A stretch of 24,767 nt of DNA from CAZDOD01 sp964506935 (GTDB lineage: Bacteria; Desulfobacterota; Zymogenia; Zymogenales; Zymogenaceae), in the NCBI GenBank assembly GCA_964506935.1, contig CAZDOD010000017.1, positions 1 through 24,767 of the forward strand. Reading direction: 5' to 3'. The position numbers and the translations under genes were made by a program. A model generated the notes under the pieces. It worked only from the letters and a program-made list of their open reading frames with translations. It ran no database searches and was not told the origin of the DNA. Positions 8,245 through 16,564 of the stretch are shown in pieces. Every line of letters starts with the position of its first letter. The first letter of the stretch is position 1.

Positions 8245-9030
8245 TTATCTCTCAAACAGGACTACGAAGTTGGGGACCTTTACCTCCCTACCATCGCCGA
8301 GGTCCGGACGATAGCTCCCCCCTCCCGATCTGTCGACGGCCGATGCGCTCCCGCCGCCGTCGAGTGCCCCCACCGTATGACAGCTGTGTATATGTCTCAT
8401 ATACTCATCGCCCTTGGCCAGGGTCGTATCTTTGGATATGACATCGACGATCCCGAGGTCGGAGATGCCGATGAGGTTCCTTGGGACCATCTTTGCTTCT
8501 CTCCACCACCTGTAGAGGATGTCGCCGTCTCGGCTCAGGAGGTTCAACTGCAGGGCGTCGACAAAATTGTCCCTCCGATCAAGGTATCGCTTTAGGAGTC
8601 TAAGGGTCATCGCACTTATGTGTATCTGTCCACCCCTATCGATGTGGAGGACTCCGTCGCCCTTGCCGGGGATGAAAGGATGCTTTATTTGACCATTTGT
8701 TATGAGGAGTCCGCTCGGCGAGCCGTCATCTTCAAAGAAGCTCCCGTTAAAGCAAACATCGGCGCCGGTCGCATCAAGGATCTCTTTCGTCCCCGCGAAG
8801 GTCTTCCCGACTACATCGGCGGCGGTTACGATCTTTGCCCTGTATTTTTTATGCTCAGCCTTTGTGACGAAGATGTGGCGGCTCCCCTCCGATACCGCCG
8901 TCTCCGTAAATATCCCGTATCTGGGCAGACGGAGACAGCTTTGTGTCAGTATCAGACCGACAGAGCCGACGAGGGCCTTTAGGAAGGTCCTTCTTTTTAT
9001 CTGAGCCGCTATATTCTCTCTTGATTGCAC
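8245..9030 (-). CDS. Tat-exported phosphodiester glycosidase-like protein (NAGPA/DUF2233 family)
   Basis: A 261-aa protein read from a GTG at 9030; no better in-frame start precedes the signal. Residues 12-31 carry a twin-arginine signal, KRRTFLKALVGSVGLIL, followed by TQSC. The cysteine at 32 sits in a poor lipobox, so lipidation is uncertain. The body shows the NAGPA-type motifs: FNGSFFEDDGSPSGLLITNG (about residues 94-113) and ALDGGGSASA near residue 220, expected to form the glycosidase site. Family members remove capping sugars from phosphodiesters, and bacterial ones are mostly uncharacterised. The Tat route suggests folding or cofactor loading before export. It lies upstream of lexA on the same strand, but lexA has its own promoter. 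Its substrate cannot be inferred. Confidence 0.8.
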   Translation of the reverse strand: MQSRENIAAQIKRRTFLKALVGSVGLILTQSCLRLPRYGIFTETAVSEGSRHIFVTKAEHKKYRAKIVTAADVVGKTFAGTKEILDATGADVCFNGSFFEDDGSPSGLLITNGQIKHPFIPGKGDGVLHIDRGGQIHISAMTLRLLKRYLDRRDNFVDALQLNLLSRDGDILYRWWREAKMVPRNLIGISDLGIVDVISKDTTLAKGDEYMRHIHSCHTVGALDGGGSASAVDRSGGGSYRPDLGDGREVKVPNFVVLFER

Positions 9031-9161
9031 CGCTTACTATTAATCAAAAATGGAAGTATCCACTAATATCGCAGGCCCGCCCTTTCACCTAGGAGACGTC
9101 ATGGTGCATGGAGAAAATCTATCGATGGGAGGATTGGGGTAGATAGGATCAGAACGTGTTC

Positions 9162-10517
9162 TCAGTCCAGCATACACTTTTTTGGTATCAGGCTTTCATC
9201 AGGCCGTATATTCACACCGCTTTCCTCGAGGGCCTTTTTGACCATGCTCCCGTCCAGGGCCCGTGGTTTCACATCATCTCTTATAGAAATGGAGGCCGCC
9301 GTCCCGGAAGCCTCACCGGTGCTCATGCACGTCCCACTTATTCTCAGAGCAGACTGCGCGACCCTGTCACTTGATATACATCTTCCTGCCACCAGGAGAT
9401 TATCGATTTTAAGCGGAACCAGACACCTGTAGGGGATATCGAAAGTTGGATGATTATCGTACTTTCCCACTTCCGTGTCGTCGATGGGATGGACATCTAT
9501 CATATATCGGCATGAAGTGATCGCGTCGTCAAACGCCCTTCCGCTCATCACATCATCGTCGGTGAGGATATATTCCCCCATAATACGTCTGGTCTCCCGC
9601 ACGTATATGCGGGATGCGGTGTTTGCTACATACGCCGATTTAAAATATGGATGATGTCTTAAGAGGTCCACGGCCTCGGTGATTTGTTTCCTCAGCTTTA
9701 TATGTGCAGATGTGAGGTCTTCGGCCTTGGTACCATCGATCTTTTTCACATGAGCGAGGTTTACCAGAAACTTCCCGGGGGTTGTCGGCATTGGAACGAG
9801 AAAGCTGGCGTCATACGGAAGCTCGTATTCAATCCCCTCCTTTTTTGCAGTTTCCATCAATACGGGTGCAAGGAGGTAGATCCCACCGACGGGAATTGCA
9901 GGATTATCTTCCATAGACTTTTCATTATGAAGATGGAAAAGCAGAGAGACGGAAGGCATCAATCCATCCTTTTCTCTCCCCTTCTCAAAAGGGGCGCCAG
10001 ATGAGGCACATACATCTCCATCTCCGGTACAGTCGATGGCCCTTTTGGCTGTTATCGCTTGTCTTCCGGTTTTATTTTCAAAGATAACCCCCAAAATGAC
10101 ATCATTCTCAATGATTGATTTCACAAAGAGCGTATGAAATAGAATCTTGACCCCTGCTTCGGTCAACATTTCCAGTGCGACGTCTTTAAATTTTTCCACA
10201 TCATACACATTGGCGAAAGAGAAGTCGTATTCAATGTCTTTCGGTTCATGCTTGATATACCCTCCACGCTCCGCCATTCTATCCATAAATTCCTGTATAA
10301 TACCGCCTTTGCCCATCATCTCGGGGAGCGGATTGACCAGATATGATGTTGCCGTTCCGCCGAGAAATCCCTCCTGCTCTAATAAGAACGTATCTCTGCC
10401 ACTTTTTGCAGAAGCCAGTGCGGCAAAGATTCCGGATGTTCCGCCCCCGCATACCAGAATATCCACGTCATCAATAATTGGTATTTCTCGTGCCTCTTCA
10501 TATATTGTATTCTTCAT
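9162..10517 (-). CDS. FAD-dependent oxidoreductase (FAD_oxidored family)
   Basis: A 451-aa flavoprotein. The ADP-binding Rossmann motif is LVCGGGTSGIFAALASA (residues 21-37), ending with the ribose-binding acid in FLLEQ. The second flavin-contact region is AIDCTGDGDVCASSGAPF. The C-terminal signature LLVAGRCISSDRVAQSALR followed by TGEASGTAA is typical of the FAD_oxidored (Pfam PF12831) proteins often labelled fumarate reductase-like. The substrate is unknown. The ATG is preceded by AGGAGGAGG, a strong ribosome site. It is monocistronic and divergent from meaB, with its own promoter at 10595-10623. A role in the neighbouring acyl-CoA cluster is possible, but only position suggests it. Confidence 0.85.
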   Translation of the reverse strand: MKNTIYEEAREIPIIDDVDILVCGGGTSGIFAALASAKSGRDTFLLEQEGFLGGTATSYLVNPLPEMMGKGGIIQEFMDRMAERGGYIKHEPKDIEYDFSFANVYDVEKFKDVALEMLTEAGVKILFHTLFVKSIIENDVILGVIFENKTGRQAITAKRAIDCTGDGDVCASSGAPFEKGREKDGLMPSVSLLFHLHNEKSMEDNPAIPVGGIYLLAPVLMETAKKEGIEYELPYDASFLVPMPTTPGKFLVNLAHVKKIDGTKAEDLTSAHIKLRKQITEAVDLLRHHPYFKSAYVANTASRIYVRETRRIMGEYILTDDDVMSGRAFDDAITSCRYMIDVHPIDDTEVGKYDNHPTFDIPYRCLVPLKIDNLLVAGRCISSDRVAQSALRISGTCMSTGEASGTAASISIRDDVKPRALDGSMVKKALEESGVNIRPDESLIPKKCMLD

Positions 10518-10594
10518 GTTCTGACCTCCTCCTTTGATTTATTATCTTACATTATGATGGGTGCTCTCTCTGAAATAAAGATTACGTACTAAAA

Positions 10595-10623
10595 ATCTTA
10601 TTTTTTATTTAGGCTTTTGTCAA
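10595..10623 (-). promoter_or_regulatory. sigma-70 promoter of the FAD oxidoreductase gene
   Basis: On the minus strand a perfect TTGACA (10623-10618), a 17-base spacer and TAAGAT (10600-10595, 4/6). The predicted start near 10588 leaves a leader of about 70 bases. Confidence 0.6.
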
Positions 10624-10841
10624 ATCCTTTCGACCCTATTTTCCCTTGGAGATTTTATATAATAAGGAAGTGGAAGAAACACGGTCATCGTCTTCAGTTT
10701 TTTCTATGCGACAAAAAATAGGGGTGAAAAATCTATATGGGGCGCCAAAAGCTAAAAAAAATCTTGACGTATCATCACCAATCATGTAAACCTTAAAGTT
10801 CTATCTCAAGGGAATCCTGATAACTTCAAGCTGTTTCGTGG

Positions 10842-10847
10842 TATAAT
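10842..10847 (+). promoter_or_regulatory. candidate extended -10 promoter of meaB
   Basis: A perfect TATAAT preceded by TGG (extended -10 form TGN-TATAAT), 30 bases before the meaB ATG. The -35 region is poor (GATAAC at 17 bases), which is tolerated in extended -10 promoters. Confidence 0.45.
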
Positions 10848-10876
10848 GATTTGTTGTCTTGTGGGGAAAGACATAA

Positions 10877-11887
10877 ATGTCGGCTGAGCCGGGAAAGGAA
10901 AAAGCCCGTTTGAAGGACGCAGTGATAGATAATCTTCTTGAAAGATTGTTTTCTGGAGACAGTTTGGCCGTATCTCGGTTGATAACGATGGTGGAGAACG
11001 GTGATCCGGGTGCGAGGGAGGCCATAAAGAAGCTCTACAAGCATGTGGGGGGTGCACATATAGTCGGGATAACCGGCTCCGTTGGAACCGGAAAGAGCTC
11101 CCTTATCGCAAAGCTCGCACAGGGCTATAGGAAACTAAATAAGACGGTGGGTATTATTGCCATCGATCCTTCGAGCCCTTTTACCGGTGGGGCGCTTCTT
11201 GGAGACAGGGTTAGGATGAATGAGCTTACGGGGGACAAGGGTGTATTCATAAGGAGCATGGGGACGAGGGGTGCGTCGGGAGGGCTTGCAGTCGCCACAA
11301 ATGATGTTATAAATATCCTGGACGCCTTCAAGAGAGATATAATCATCGTGGAGACGATAGGTATCGGCCAGGACGAAATAGATGTGGAAAGCTTCGTCCA
11401 TACTCTTGTCGTTGTAACCATGCCCGGCGGCGGGGATGCGATACAGAGCATAAAGGCCGGGATACTCGAGGTCGGGGATATCTACGTAGTCAATAAGGCC
11501 GACCGTCCCGAGGCGTCCCGTACCCTCTCCGAGCTCGAATTCATGCTGGAGATGGGGAAAAAAGATGATAAGAAGTGGAAGAGGTGCATCGTCCAGACCG
11601 TTGCCACCATGAATAAGGGGATAGACGAGCTCCTCGGCAAGATAGAGGAGCATCGCAGGTATCTAGTCGAGACCGGAAAGATCGATGAAAAGCGAACCCG
11701 GCGCTCCAAGGCGGAGCTTCTAAAGATAGTAAATAGAATGGTGACGTTTGCCATCGAAAAGGCCGTGGGTGATGGGGGTGAGCAGAGGGAGCTTTTGGAG
11801 AAGATGGCCCTTACCGGCGAGATAGATCCATATACCGCTGCAGATGAGGTGTTCAAACATCTCAACGATACGAACCTAGAAGAATAG
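10877..11887 (+). CDS. meaB: MeaB-type GTPase chaperone of a B12-dependent acyl-CoA mutase
   Basis: A 336-aa G3E-family P-loop GTPase (ArgK/MeaB). The Walker A motif is GITGSVGTGKSSL (residues 64-76; GTPGAGKST is more usual). IDPSSPFTGGALLGDRVRM follows, then ETIGIGQDEIDV (159-170, the switch/G3 region, usually ETVGVGQSE), and NKAD (206-209) gives guanine specificity. MeaB gates cofactor loading and protects mutase from inactivation. It is the first plus-strand gene of the region, and the mutase subunits lie about 8 kb downstream in the same direction. Separation from the SDR gene by 558 bases suggests its own transcript or a long leader. A generic methylmalonyl-CoA mutase elsewhere in the genome is an alternative client. 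Confidence 0.93.
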   Translation: MSAEPGKEKARLKDAVIDNLLERLFSGDSLAVSRLITMVENGDPGAREAIKKLYKHVGGAHIVGITGSVGTGKSSLIAKLAQGYRKLNKTVGIIAIDPSSPFTGGALLGDRVRMNELTGDKGVFIRSMGTRGASGGLAVATNDVINILDAFKRDIIIVETIGIGQDEIDVESFVHTLVVVTMPGGGDAIQSIKAGILEVGDIYVVNKADRPEASRTLSELEFMLEMGKKDDKKWKRCIVQTVATMNKGIDELLGKIEEHRRYLVETGKIDEKRTRRSKAELLKIVNRMVTFAIEKAVGDGGEQRELLEKMALTGEIDPYTAADEVFKHLNDTNLEE

Positions 11888-12445
11888 GGGAGCGGATTAG
11901 CCGGGGTCTGTCGGGGGGGAGTGGGGATATTTCGAGCCGATTCTAAAATAATAAATTTCTCCTTTGAGGGGGAACCAGAAACTTTCATCACGATTTAGCA
12001 TGATTTTATATAAACTTGCTCTTTGATATTAAGATTTTCTTGTTCAATTATGAGATGTTTATGACCTTTATCTGAGATTTATTTTTTATCTCGATCTATT
12101 TGTTGATCTGCTATATATCGGAACTTGCCCTTTTAAGATTCTATCTGTTATTGTCTTTTGAATATTCATCTCGATGGCGTCATCAACTTTTTTTACGAAA
12201 GTAGATCCATCTCTCTTTTTAATCCTGTAACCGGATCCTTGTTAACTGCCCTGCGACTACTCTCCTCCTTTATTGTTGAAGATGATAATGCCCGGTTATG
12301 GATTAATTCGTAGATCGTGATAAACCACTTAGTCAGGAGTTTTCTGGAACATCGAAAAAGTATTCCAGAATCGTCGCTTCATCTTAATTTTTTTAGAATG
12401 CAGATGTCGTGACAATTAGCTTTTTTTAAAAGGAGGTATGGCGAG
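11888..12445. other. 558-base AT-rich gap between meaB and the acyl-CoA operon
   Basis: No gene is supported here. The end contains an 8-bp perfect inverted repeat (12342-12370) and the strong ribosome site of the SDR gene (AAGGAGGT). I found no convincing -35/-10 pair, so the promoter of the downstream operon is not identified. Minus-strand frames of 62 and 52 codons overlap here but lack usable starts. Confidence 0.5.
12342..12370. promoter_or_regulatory. 8-bp inverted repeat upstream of the acyl-CoA operon
   Basis: TTCTGGAA (12342-12349) and TTCCAGAA (12363-12370) are perfect inverted copies separated by 13 bases, about 75 bases upstream of the SDR start. The arms lie about two helical turns apart centre to centre, which fits a dimeric regulator. 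A T-rich stretch 15 bases on makes a weak attenuator the alternative. Confidence 0.35.
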
Positions 12446-13204
12446 ATGTCCCTTGAAGGTAAAGTAGCATTGGTTACAGGTGGCTCAGGCGGCCTTGGCC
12501 GCGTACATGGATTGGTGCTGGCCGAAAACGGCGCAGATGTGGTTTTGACTGGAAATAGAAATATGGAGAAGGTTGAAAAGGCGGCCGATGAGATCAGGGC
12601 GAAAGGCAAAAAGGCCTTGGCAGTGAGTATGGACATTTCCGACGAAAGCAAAGTCAAATCGGCCATTGAGAAGATCAAAAAGGAACTCGGCCCTGTTGAC
12701 ATCTTGGTCAACAATGCAGCCTTCGGTATCGTCCGGGCCATAAAGATCGTGGACATGAAAAGGGAGGACTGGGATCGGGACCTGAGTGTAAATCTCACGG
12801 GGGCTTTTAACTGTATAAAGGCGGTAATGCCAGATATGGTAGATAAAAAGTGGGGCAGGATCATCAATGTGTCATCGGTGACAGGGACCCTGGGTGGATT
12901 CGGGCAGTGCAGCTATGCGGCAACTAAGGCGGGACTGATCGGTTTGACAAAGACAGTGGCACTTGAAGGAGCGAGAGATAATATTACGTGTAACTCTGTG
13001 ATACTCGGTGTCTTTGACGGGGGGAGCTTTTATGATGTTGCCGAACCCTTTAGGGAGAGGATCATAAAGAGGGTCCCGATGCGAAGGGCGGGCGATCCCG
13101 AGGAGTTGAGCAACGTAGTCGCCTTTTTGGCGTCAAAAGAGTCGAGTTACGTTACCGGTACGGAAATTGTTGTAAGCGGAGGAATAGACCTGTTTACATT
13201 CTAA
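12446..13204 (+). CDS. short-chain dehydrogenase (3-hydroxyacyl-CoA dehydrogenase or ketoreductase type)
   Basis: A 252-aa classical SDR. The cofactor motif is TGGSGGLG (11-18), with DILVNNAA at about 85-92, and the catalytic set is Asn116, Ser144 (NVSSVTG), Tyr157 and Lys161 (YAATK). All catalytic residues are present. The strong Shine-Dalgarno AAGGAGGT lies eight bases before the ATG. It is the first gene of the main cluster, followed after 111 bases by a thiolase, so oxidation of a 3-hydroxyacyl-CoA to the 3-oxo thioester cleaved by the thiolase is the simplest role. FabG-type reduction of an acyl-ACP cannot be excluded by sequence. The anaerobic toluene pathway uses a related SDR pair (BbsCD); here there is one gene only. 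Confidence 0.88.
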   Translation: MSLEGKVALVTGGSGGLGRVHGLVLAENGADVVLTGNRNMEKVEKAADEIRAKGKKALAVSMDISDESKVKSAIEKIKKELGPVDILVNNAAFGIVRAIKIVDMKREDWDRDLSVNLTGAFNCIKAVMPDMVDKKWGRIINVSSVTGTLGGFGQCSYAATKAGLIGLTKTVALEGARDNITCNSVILGVFDGGSFYDVAEPFRERIIKRVPMRRAGDPEELSNVVAFLASKESSYVTGTEIVVSGGIDLFTF

Positions 13205-13315
13205 TTTCGATGGCTCTTTGGATTTGGAATAAAAAAATGTTTCTATCATAGGCCAGATATATAGTAGTATAGGCTGTTATTGTTTTCGATAAATGCGGAA
13301 AAGGAGGGAAGACAA

Positions 13316-14494
13316 GTGAGAAAAGTAGCAGTAGTTGGGGCGGCTCAGACGAATTTTACAGCCGCACAGGAAAAAACCGAGGTGGAGCTCTTTGCCGAAG
13401 CGGCTACAGATGCGATCTTGGGGTCAAATCTTAAGCCCAAGGATATTCAGGCCCTATTTGTTGGGAATGTGCTTGGGGATTTCTCCGAGGGTCAGGGTAT
13501 GGTTCAGGCCTTCGCCGCAGAAAATATCGGATGTAAGGGGGTACCCGCCTCCAGATATGAGGGCGCATGTGCATCGGCTTCCATGGCGATCAGGGATGCC
13601 TATATGTGGGTCGCTTCAGGGTTCTATGACATAGTCTTGGCAGGAGGCGTGGAGCGTGCCGCAACAATGGGCACACCACTTGCGACAAGGACTTTTGCCA
13701 TGTTCAGCGACAGCCGGTATGAATTCCCATCGGGCATTACGTTTCCGGCGGTCTTCGCGATGTTGGCGCATCTCTATGCCAGTAAATATAAGATACCGCT
13801 TGAAAAACTGAAAGAGCAGATGGCAATGGTGTCGGTACAATCCTACAAGCACGGCATGCACAATCCGAAGGCTCAGATGAGAAAGGAAGTGACGATTGAT
13901 GATGTGCTGAAATCGTTTATGGTATCCACACCGATTCAGCTCCACGATTGCTGCCCGTTTTCCGACGGGGGGGCGGCGCTTGTCCTCTCATCGGAGGACG
14001 TGGCGAAGAAGCTCACGGACAAGCCTGTGTACTTCATGGGAGTCGGCCAGGCGTCCGCAGGCCCGCTCTGTAATCAGAAGGAACATCTCCCGAGGATATA
14101 TTCGAGGGAGTTATCGGCAAAACAGGCGTATGATATGGCGGGGATAACCCCCGACGACGTCGACGTCTTGGAGTTGCACGACTGTTTTTCAATCGCAAGC
14201 CTCATCGCAGCGGAGAGTCTGGGCTTCTTTGATTTCGGGAAATCCGGAGAGGCGTGGATGAAGGGAGAGGCCGACATCGGTGGAAAGATAGCTATAAATC
14301 CGTCCGGCGGACTCAAGGCAAAGGGGCATCCGATTGGTGCCACGGGAGCGGGGCAGGTATATGAGGTCGTAAGGCAGCTCAGAGGAGAGGTGGAGCCCGA
14401 GAGGCAGGTTGAGGGTGCAAAGATCGGGATGACCGATACCCTCGGTGGTGACGGCGGAACCTTGGTTAATCTTATCTTGAAGAGAGGTTGGTAG
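13316..14494 (+). CDS. SCP2-type thiolase, acyl-CoA C-C cleaving or condensing
   Basis: Read from the GTG at 13316 because AAGGAGGG lies eight bases before it and the protein then begins with the typical thiolase strand RKVAVVGAAQTNF. The longer frame from 13280 adds twelve unlikely residues. The 392-aa product has the nucleophilic cysteine in YEGACASASMAI (Cys85), HDCFSIA (His288) and NPSGGLKAKGHPIGATG (His338). The second cysteine of degradative thiolases is replaced by the DTLGGDGG region, as in SCP2/archaeal thiolases. These enzymes work with a DUF35 partner, and one follows immediately. BbsB of the benzylsuccinate pathway belongs to this broad type. Cleavage of the 3-oxoacyl-CoA made by the SDR is the expected reaction. 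Confidence 0.9.
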   Translation: MRKVAVVGAAQTNFTAAQEKTEVELFAEAATDAILGSNLKPKDIQALFVGNVLGDFSEGQGMVQAFAAENIGCKGVPASRYEGACASASMAIRDAYMWVASGFYDIVLAGGVERAATMGTPLATRTFAMFSDSRYEFPSGITFPAVFAMLAHLYASKYKIPLEKLKEQMAMVSVQSYKHGMHNPKAQMRKEVTIDDVLKSFMVSTPIQLHDCCPFSDGGAALVLSSEDVAKKLTDKPVYFMGVGQASAGPLCNQKEHLPRIYSRELSAKQAYDMAGITPDDVDVLELHDCFSIASLIAAESLGFFDFGKSGEAWMKGEADIGGKIAINPSGGLKAKGHPIGATGAGQVYEVVRQLRGEVEPERQVEGAKIGMTDTLGGDGGTLVNLILKRGW

Positions 14495-14496
14495 AG

Positions 14497-14904
14497 ATGG
14501 AATATAAGCTTATCTTTCAGGATTTTAATAAGGCACTCAAGAAGGGTAAACTTCTGGGTCTAAAGTGTGGAGATTGCGGCGCAATCACCGTCCCGCCGAA
14601 GATGGTATGCACAGAGTGTGCAGGAACCAACCTCGAGATCACCGAGCTCGGCGGAAAAGGAAAAATTCAGACCTTTACGGCAAACTACGTTGCCGCCGAG
14701 GGGCGGGAATGTGAGGCCCCGTATACCATCGTAATGGTCGAACTCGACGAGGGGCCTTGGGTTATGGGAAACTTGATCGACATAGATCCCAACAAGGTGG
14801 ATATGGGGTTGATCGGAAAGAGGGTCAAGATGGGGGTCAAGGTATTCCCCGGAGATAAATACTCGGCAGGTGACATGGCAAGACCCCTCTTCAGCTTTGA
14901 ATAG
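14497..14904 (+). CDS. DUF35 Zn-ribbon/OB-fold partner of the thiolase
   Basis: A 135-aa protein. The N-terminal zinc ribbon is built by KCGDCG (Cys24, Cys27) and VCTEC (Cys38, Cys41). An OB-fold follows from about residue 50 (GKGKIQTFT, then PYTIVMVELDEGPWVMG, then GKRVKMGV). DUF35 proteins form complexes with SCP2-type thiolases and HMG-CoA synthases and help pass acyl-CoA intermediates; BbsA of the toluene pathway is one. The ATG lies two bases after the thiolase stop, with GAGG in the thiolase end. A TTG at 14488 would instead overlap the thiolase by seven bases. Either start implies translational coupling, so a thiolase/DUF35 complex is well supported by context. Confidence 0.9.
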   Translation: MEYKLIFQDFNKALKKGKLLGLKCGDCGAITVPPKMVCTECAGTNLEITELGGKGKIQTFTANYVAAEGRECEAPYTIVMVELDEGPWVMGNLIDIDPNKVDMGLIGKRVKMGVKVFPGDKYSAGDMARPLFSFE

Positions 14905-15096
14905 CGATTGGGAGGTTTTTCCCGGCTCTGGCCGGAATCATCACCCGAAATAAGGGTGGGGGAAGGAAAAATCTCCGATAAAAAGGTGGGAGAAGAGGGA
15001 GAAGGGCGTTTAATCTCTTGTTACAAGGACTATGCCTTCGGAAGATCGAAGGAAATTAGAAAATCGTGTTCCGAAAGGTAAAACAAAAGGAAGATA

Positions 15097-16431
15097 ATGG
15101 CCGAGGAAAAGAAGAAATCGATAAACAGGCCCAAGGGGATGTATCCTCTGAGGTCTCGTATAGACGAGGTCTATAAGCTGACCGTAGAGGCAATGCGGGC
15201 GGGAAAGCCCACGGCATGGTCGATGGTCAACTGGTGGGAGGGCGACGCCGTCATTATGGCTATGGGTATCGAGGCCGTATACCCCGAGAATTACGGGGCG
15301 GTCTGCGCCGCAATGGGGGCCGCCCAGTCGTATCTCGATATCTCCGATTCGGAGGGTTTCCCCACCCACATGTGCGGTTATGCGAGAAACGGGATCGGCT
15401 ACGCCGCAAGGATGAAACAGCTCGGTGAGATACCACCGGAGGCGCCGATGGGGGGAATGCCGAAACCGGTGCTCCTAATGGCTGCAGGGAGTCTGTGCGA
15501 CACGCGATTCAAGTGGTTCCAGGCAATGGGGCGCTATCTCGACGCACCGGTGTGGACCCTTGAGCTCCCACAGCCGGGGGTGGAAGAGGGGCTGATGGAG
15601 GGTGCCCAAGAGAACAACATAAAGTTTATGGTAAAGGAGCTCCGTGAGCTCGTAAACTTTGTGGAAAGGCTCCTCAAAAAGAAGATGGACTGGGACCGGC
15701 TTGAGGAGATCGTCGCTGATATAATCGAGATGAATCGGATCTGGTATGAGACCAACGAGCTTCGTAAGGTAGCCCCATGTCCCATGCATTCCAGAGATTT
15801 CTGGACCTGTATGACCGGATGCCTCTATCCCGCGGGTGATCTTAAGGTTCTCATAAAGCTCTATCAGGATCTATACGACGAGATAAAGGAGCGGGTCGAA
15901 AATAAAGTAGGGGCGGTGGAGAACGAGAAATACAGGATGGTCTTCGGCGAGCTGCCGCCGTGGCACAGCCTTAAGATATTCGACCGTCTGGCGGAGCGGG
16001 GGTGGAACTTCGTAATCGAGAGCTGGGCGTATCACCCCCCGAAACCGATTGATCTGAGCAAGATAGGTGATCCGCTCGAAAAAATGGCGAGATTTACCTA
16101 CCAGTGGCTCACCGGCTATTACGAAGAGGCCAAAAAACTAAAAGAGTGGTGGGGGTATTTTGCTTATCCATATCTTGAGTACGCAAGACAATACCGGTGT
16201 GACGGGGCGCTGTTTCACCCCCTGATCACTTGCAGGACGGCCACAAATCACCTGTATCTGGCACAAGACCGTCTCATGAAGACGCTTAAGGTCCCATCGC
16301 TTATTGTAGAGGGGGATATCGTTGATCTTAAGCTCTTCGACCCCGAGGATGCCATGCGAAAGGCCGAGGCGTTCGAGGAGACGATGGAGCATAATCGCGA
16401 GGCGAGGAAGAAGGAGGGATTTGACTGGTAG
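15097..16431 (+). CDS. benzoyl-CoA reductase subunit B / 2-hydroxyacyl-CoA dehydratase-like Fe-S subunit (BcrB/BzdO type)
   Basis: A 444-aa member of the HgdB/BcrB superfamily, close in length to BzdO and BcrB. Conserved-looking segments are AWSMVNWWEGD (40-50), VYPENYGAVCAA (61-72), GFPTHMCGYARNGIGYAARM (87-106), IPPEAPMGGMPKP (112-124) and GSLCDTRFKWFQAMGRY (131-147). Cysteines that could bind the [4Fe-4S] cluster are Cys93, Cys134 and Cys379 (HPLITCRTA); Cys70 and Cys368 are also near. The PPEAPMGG block recalls the Bzd/Bcr reductase branch more than glutamate-fermentation dehydratases, but this is judged by eye. It is followed by the partner subunit and two ATPases. The soluble cytoplasmic complex would need a ferredoxin, and none is encoded in the window. 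Confidence 0.85.
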   Translation: MAEEKKKSINRPKGMYPLRSRIDEVYKLTVEAMRAGKPTAWSMVNWWEGDAVIMAMGIEAVYPENYGAVCAAMGAAQSYLDISDSEGFPTHMCGYARNGIGYAARMKQLGEIPPEAPMGGMPKPVLLMAAGSLCDTRFKWFQAMGRYLDAPVWTLELPQPGVEEGLMEGAQENNIKFMVKELRELVNFVERLLKKKMDWDRLEEIVADIIEMNRIWYETNELRKVAPCPMHSRDFWTCMTGCLYPAGDLKVLIKLYQDLYDEIKERVENKVGAVENEKYRMVFGELPPWHSLKIFDRLAERGWNFVIESWAYHPPKPIDLSKIGDPLEKMARFTYQWLTGYYEEAKKLKEWWGYFAYPYLEYARQYRCDGALFHPLITCRTATNHLYLAQDRLMKTLKVPSLIVEGDIVDLKLFDPEDAMRKAEAFEETMEHNREARKKEGFDW

Positions 16432-16564
16432 CATCTCCTTGCAACTTTTTATCCTTGGGACAGATATAGGGACTGTTAGATCCATCCCTCGAGACCTTAA
16501 GATCTCCGGGGAGGTTCGGTTTTTATCTTGAGATTATGAAATTCTAAATATGAGGTAGTTTTAC

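Larger units (their letters stand above)
10518..10876. other. divergent intergenic region between the FAD oxidoreductase and meaB
   Basis: An AT-rich gap of 359 bases with no convincing gene. It holds the minus-strand ribosome site and promoter of the flavoprotein gene, plus plus-strand promoter candidates for meaB: the extended -10 TGGTATAAT, and further upstream TTGACG (10764-10769) with a 17-base spacer and a poor -10. No strong shared operator was seen. Confidence 0.6.

Noticed and set aside
9148..9160. AGAAC-GT-GTTCT near-palindrome upstream of the phosphodiester glycosidase gene as a second LexA box
   Set aside because: The half-sites are separated by two bases rather than four, and it lies just past the end of the FAD oxidoreductase gene rather than at a recognisable promoter.
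12086..12378. Overlapping minus-strand open frames of 52 and 62 codons between meaB and the SDR gene, with a protein-like look (for example DPVTGLKRE and KKVDDAIEMNIQK), as if from a frameshifted pseudogene
   Set aside because: Neither frame has an ATG, GTG or TTG start near a ribosome site, the region is AT-rich, and no known family fits. Chance open frames are the simpler reading.
14919..14935. CCGGC-TCTG-GCCGG hairpin after the DUF35 gene as a terminator
   Set aside because: The stem is only 5 bp and no T-tract follows. The downstream genes continue in the same direction.
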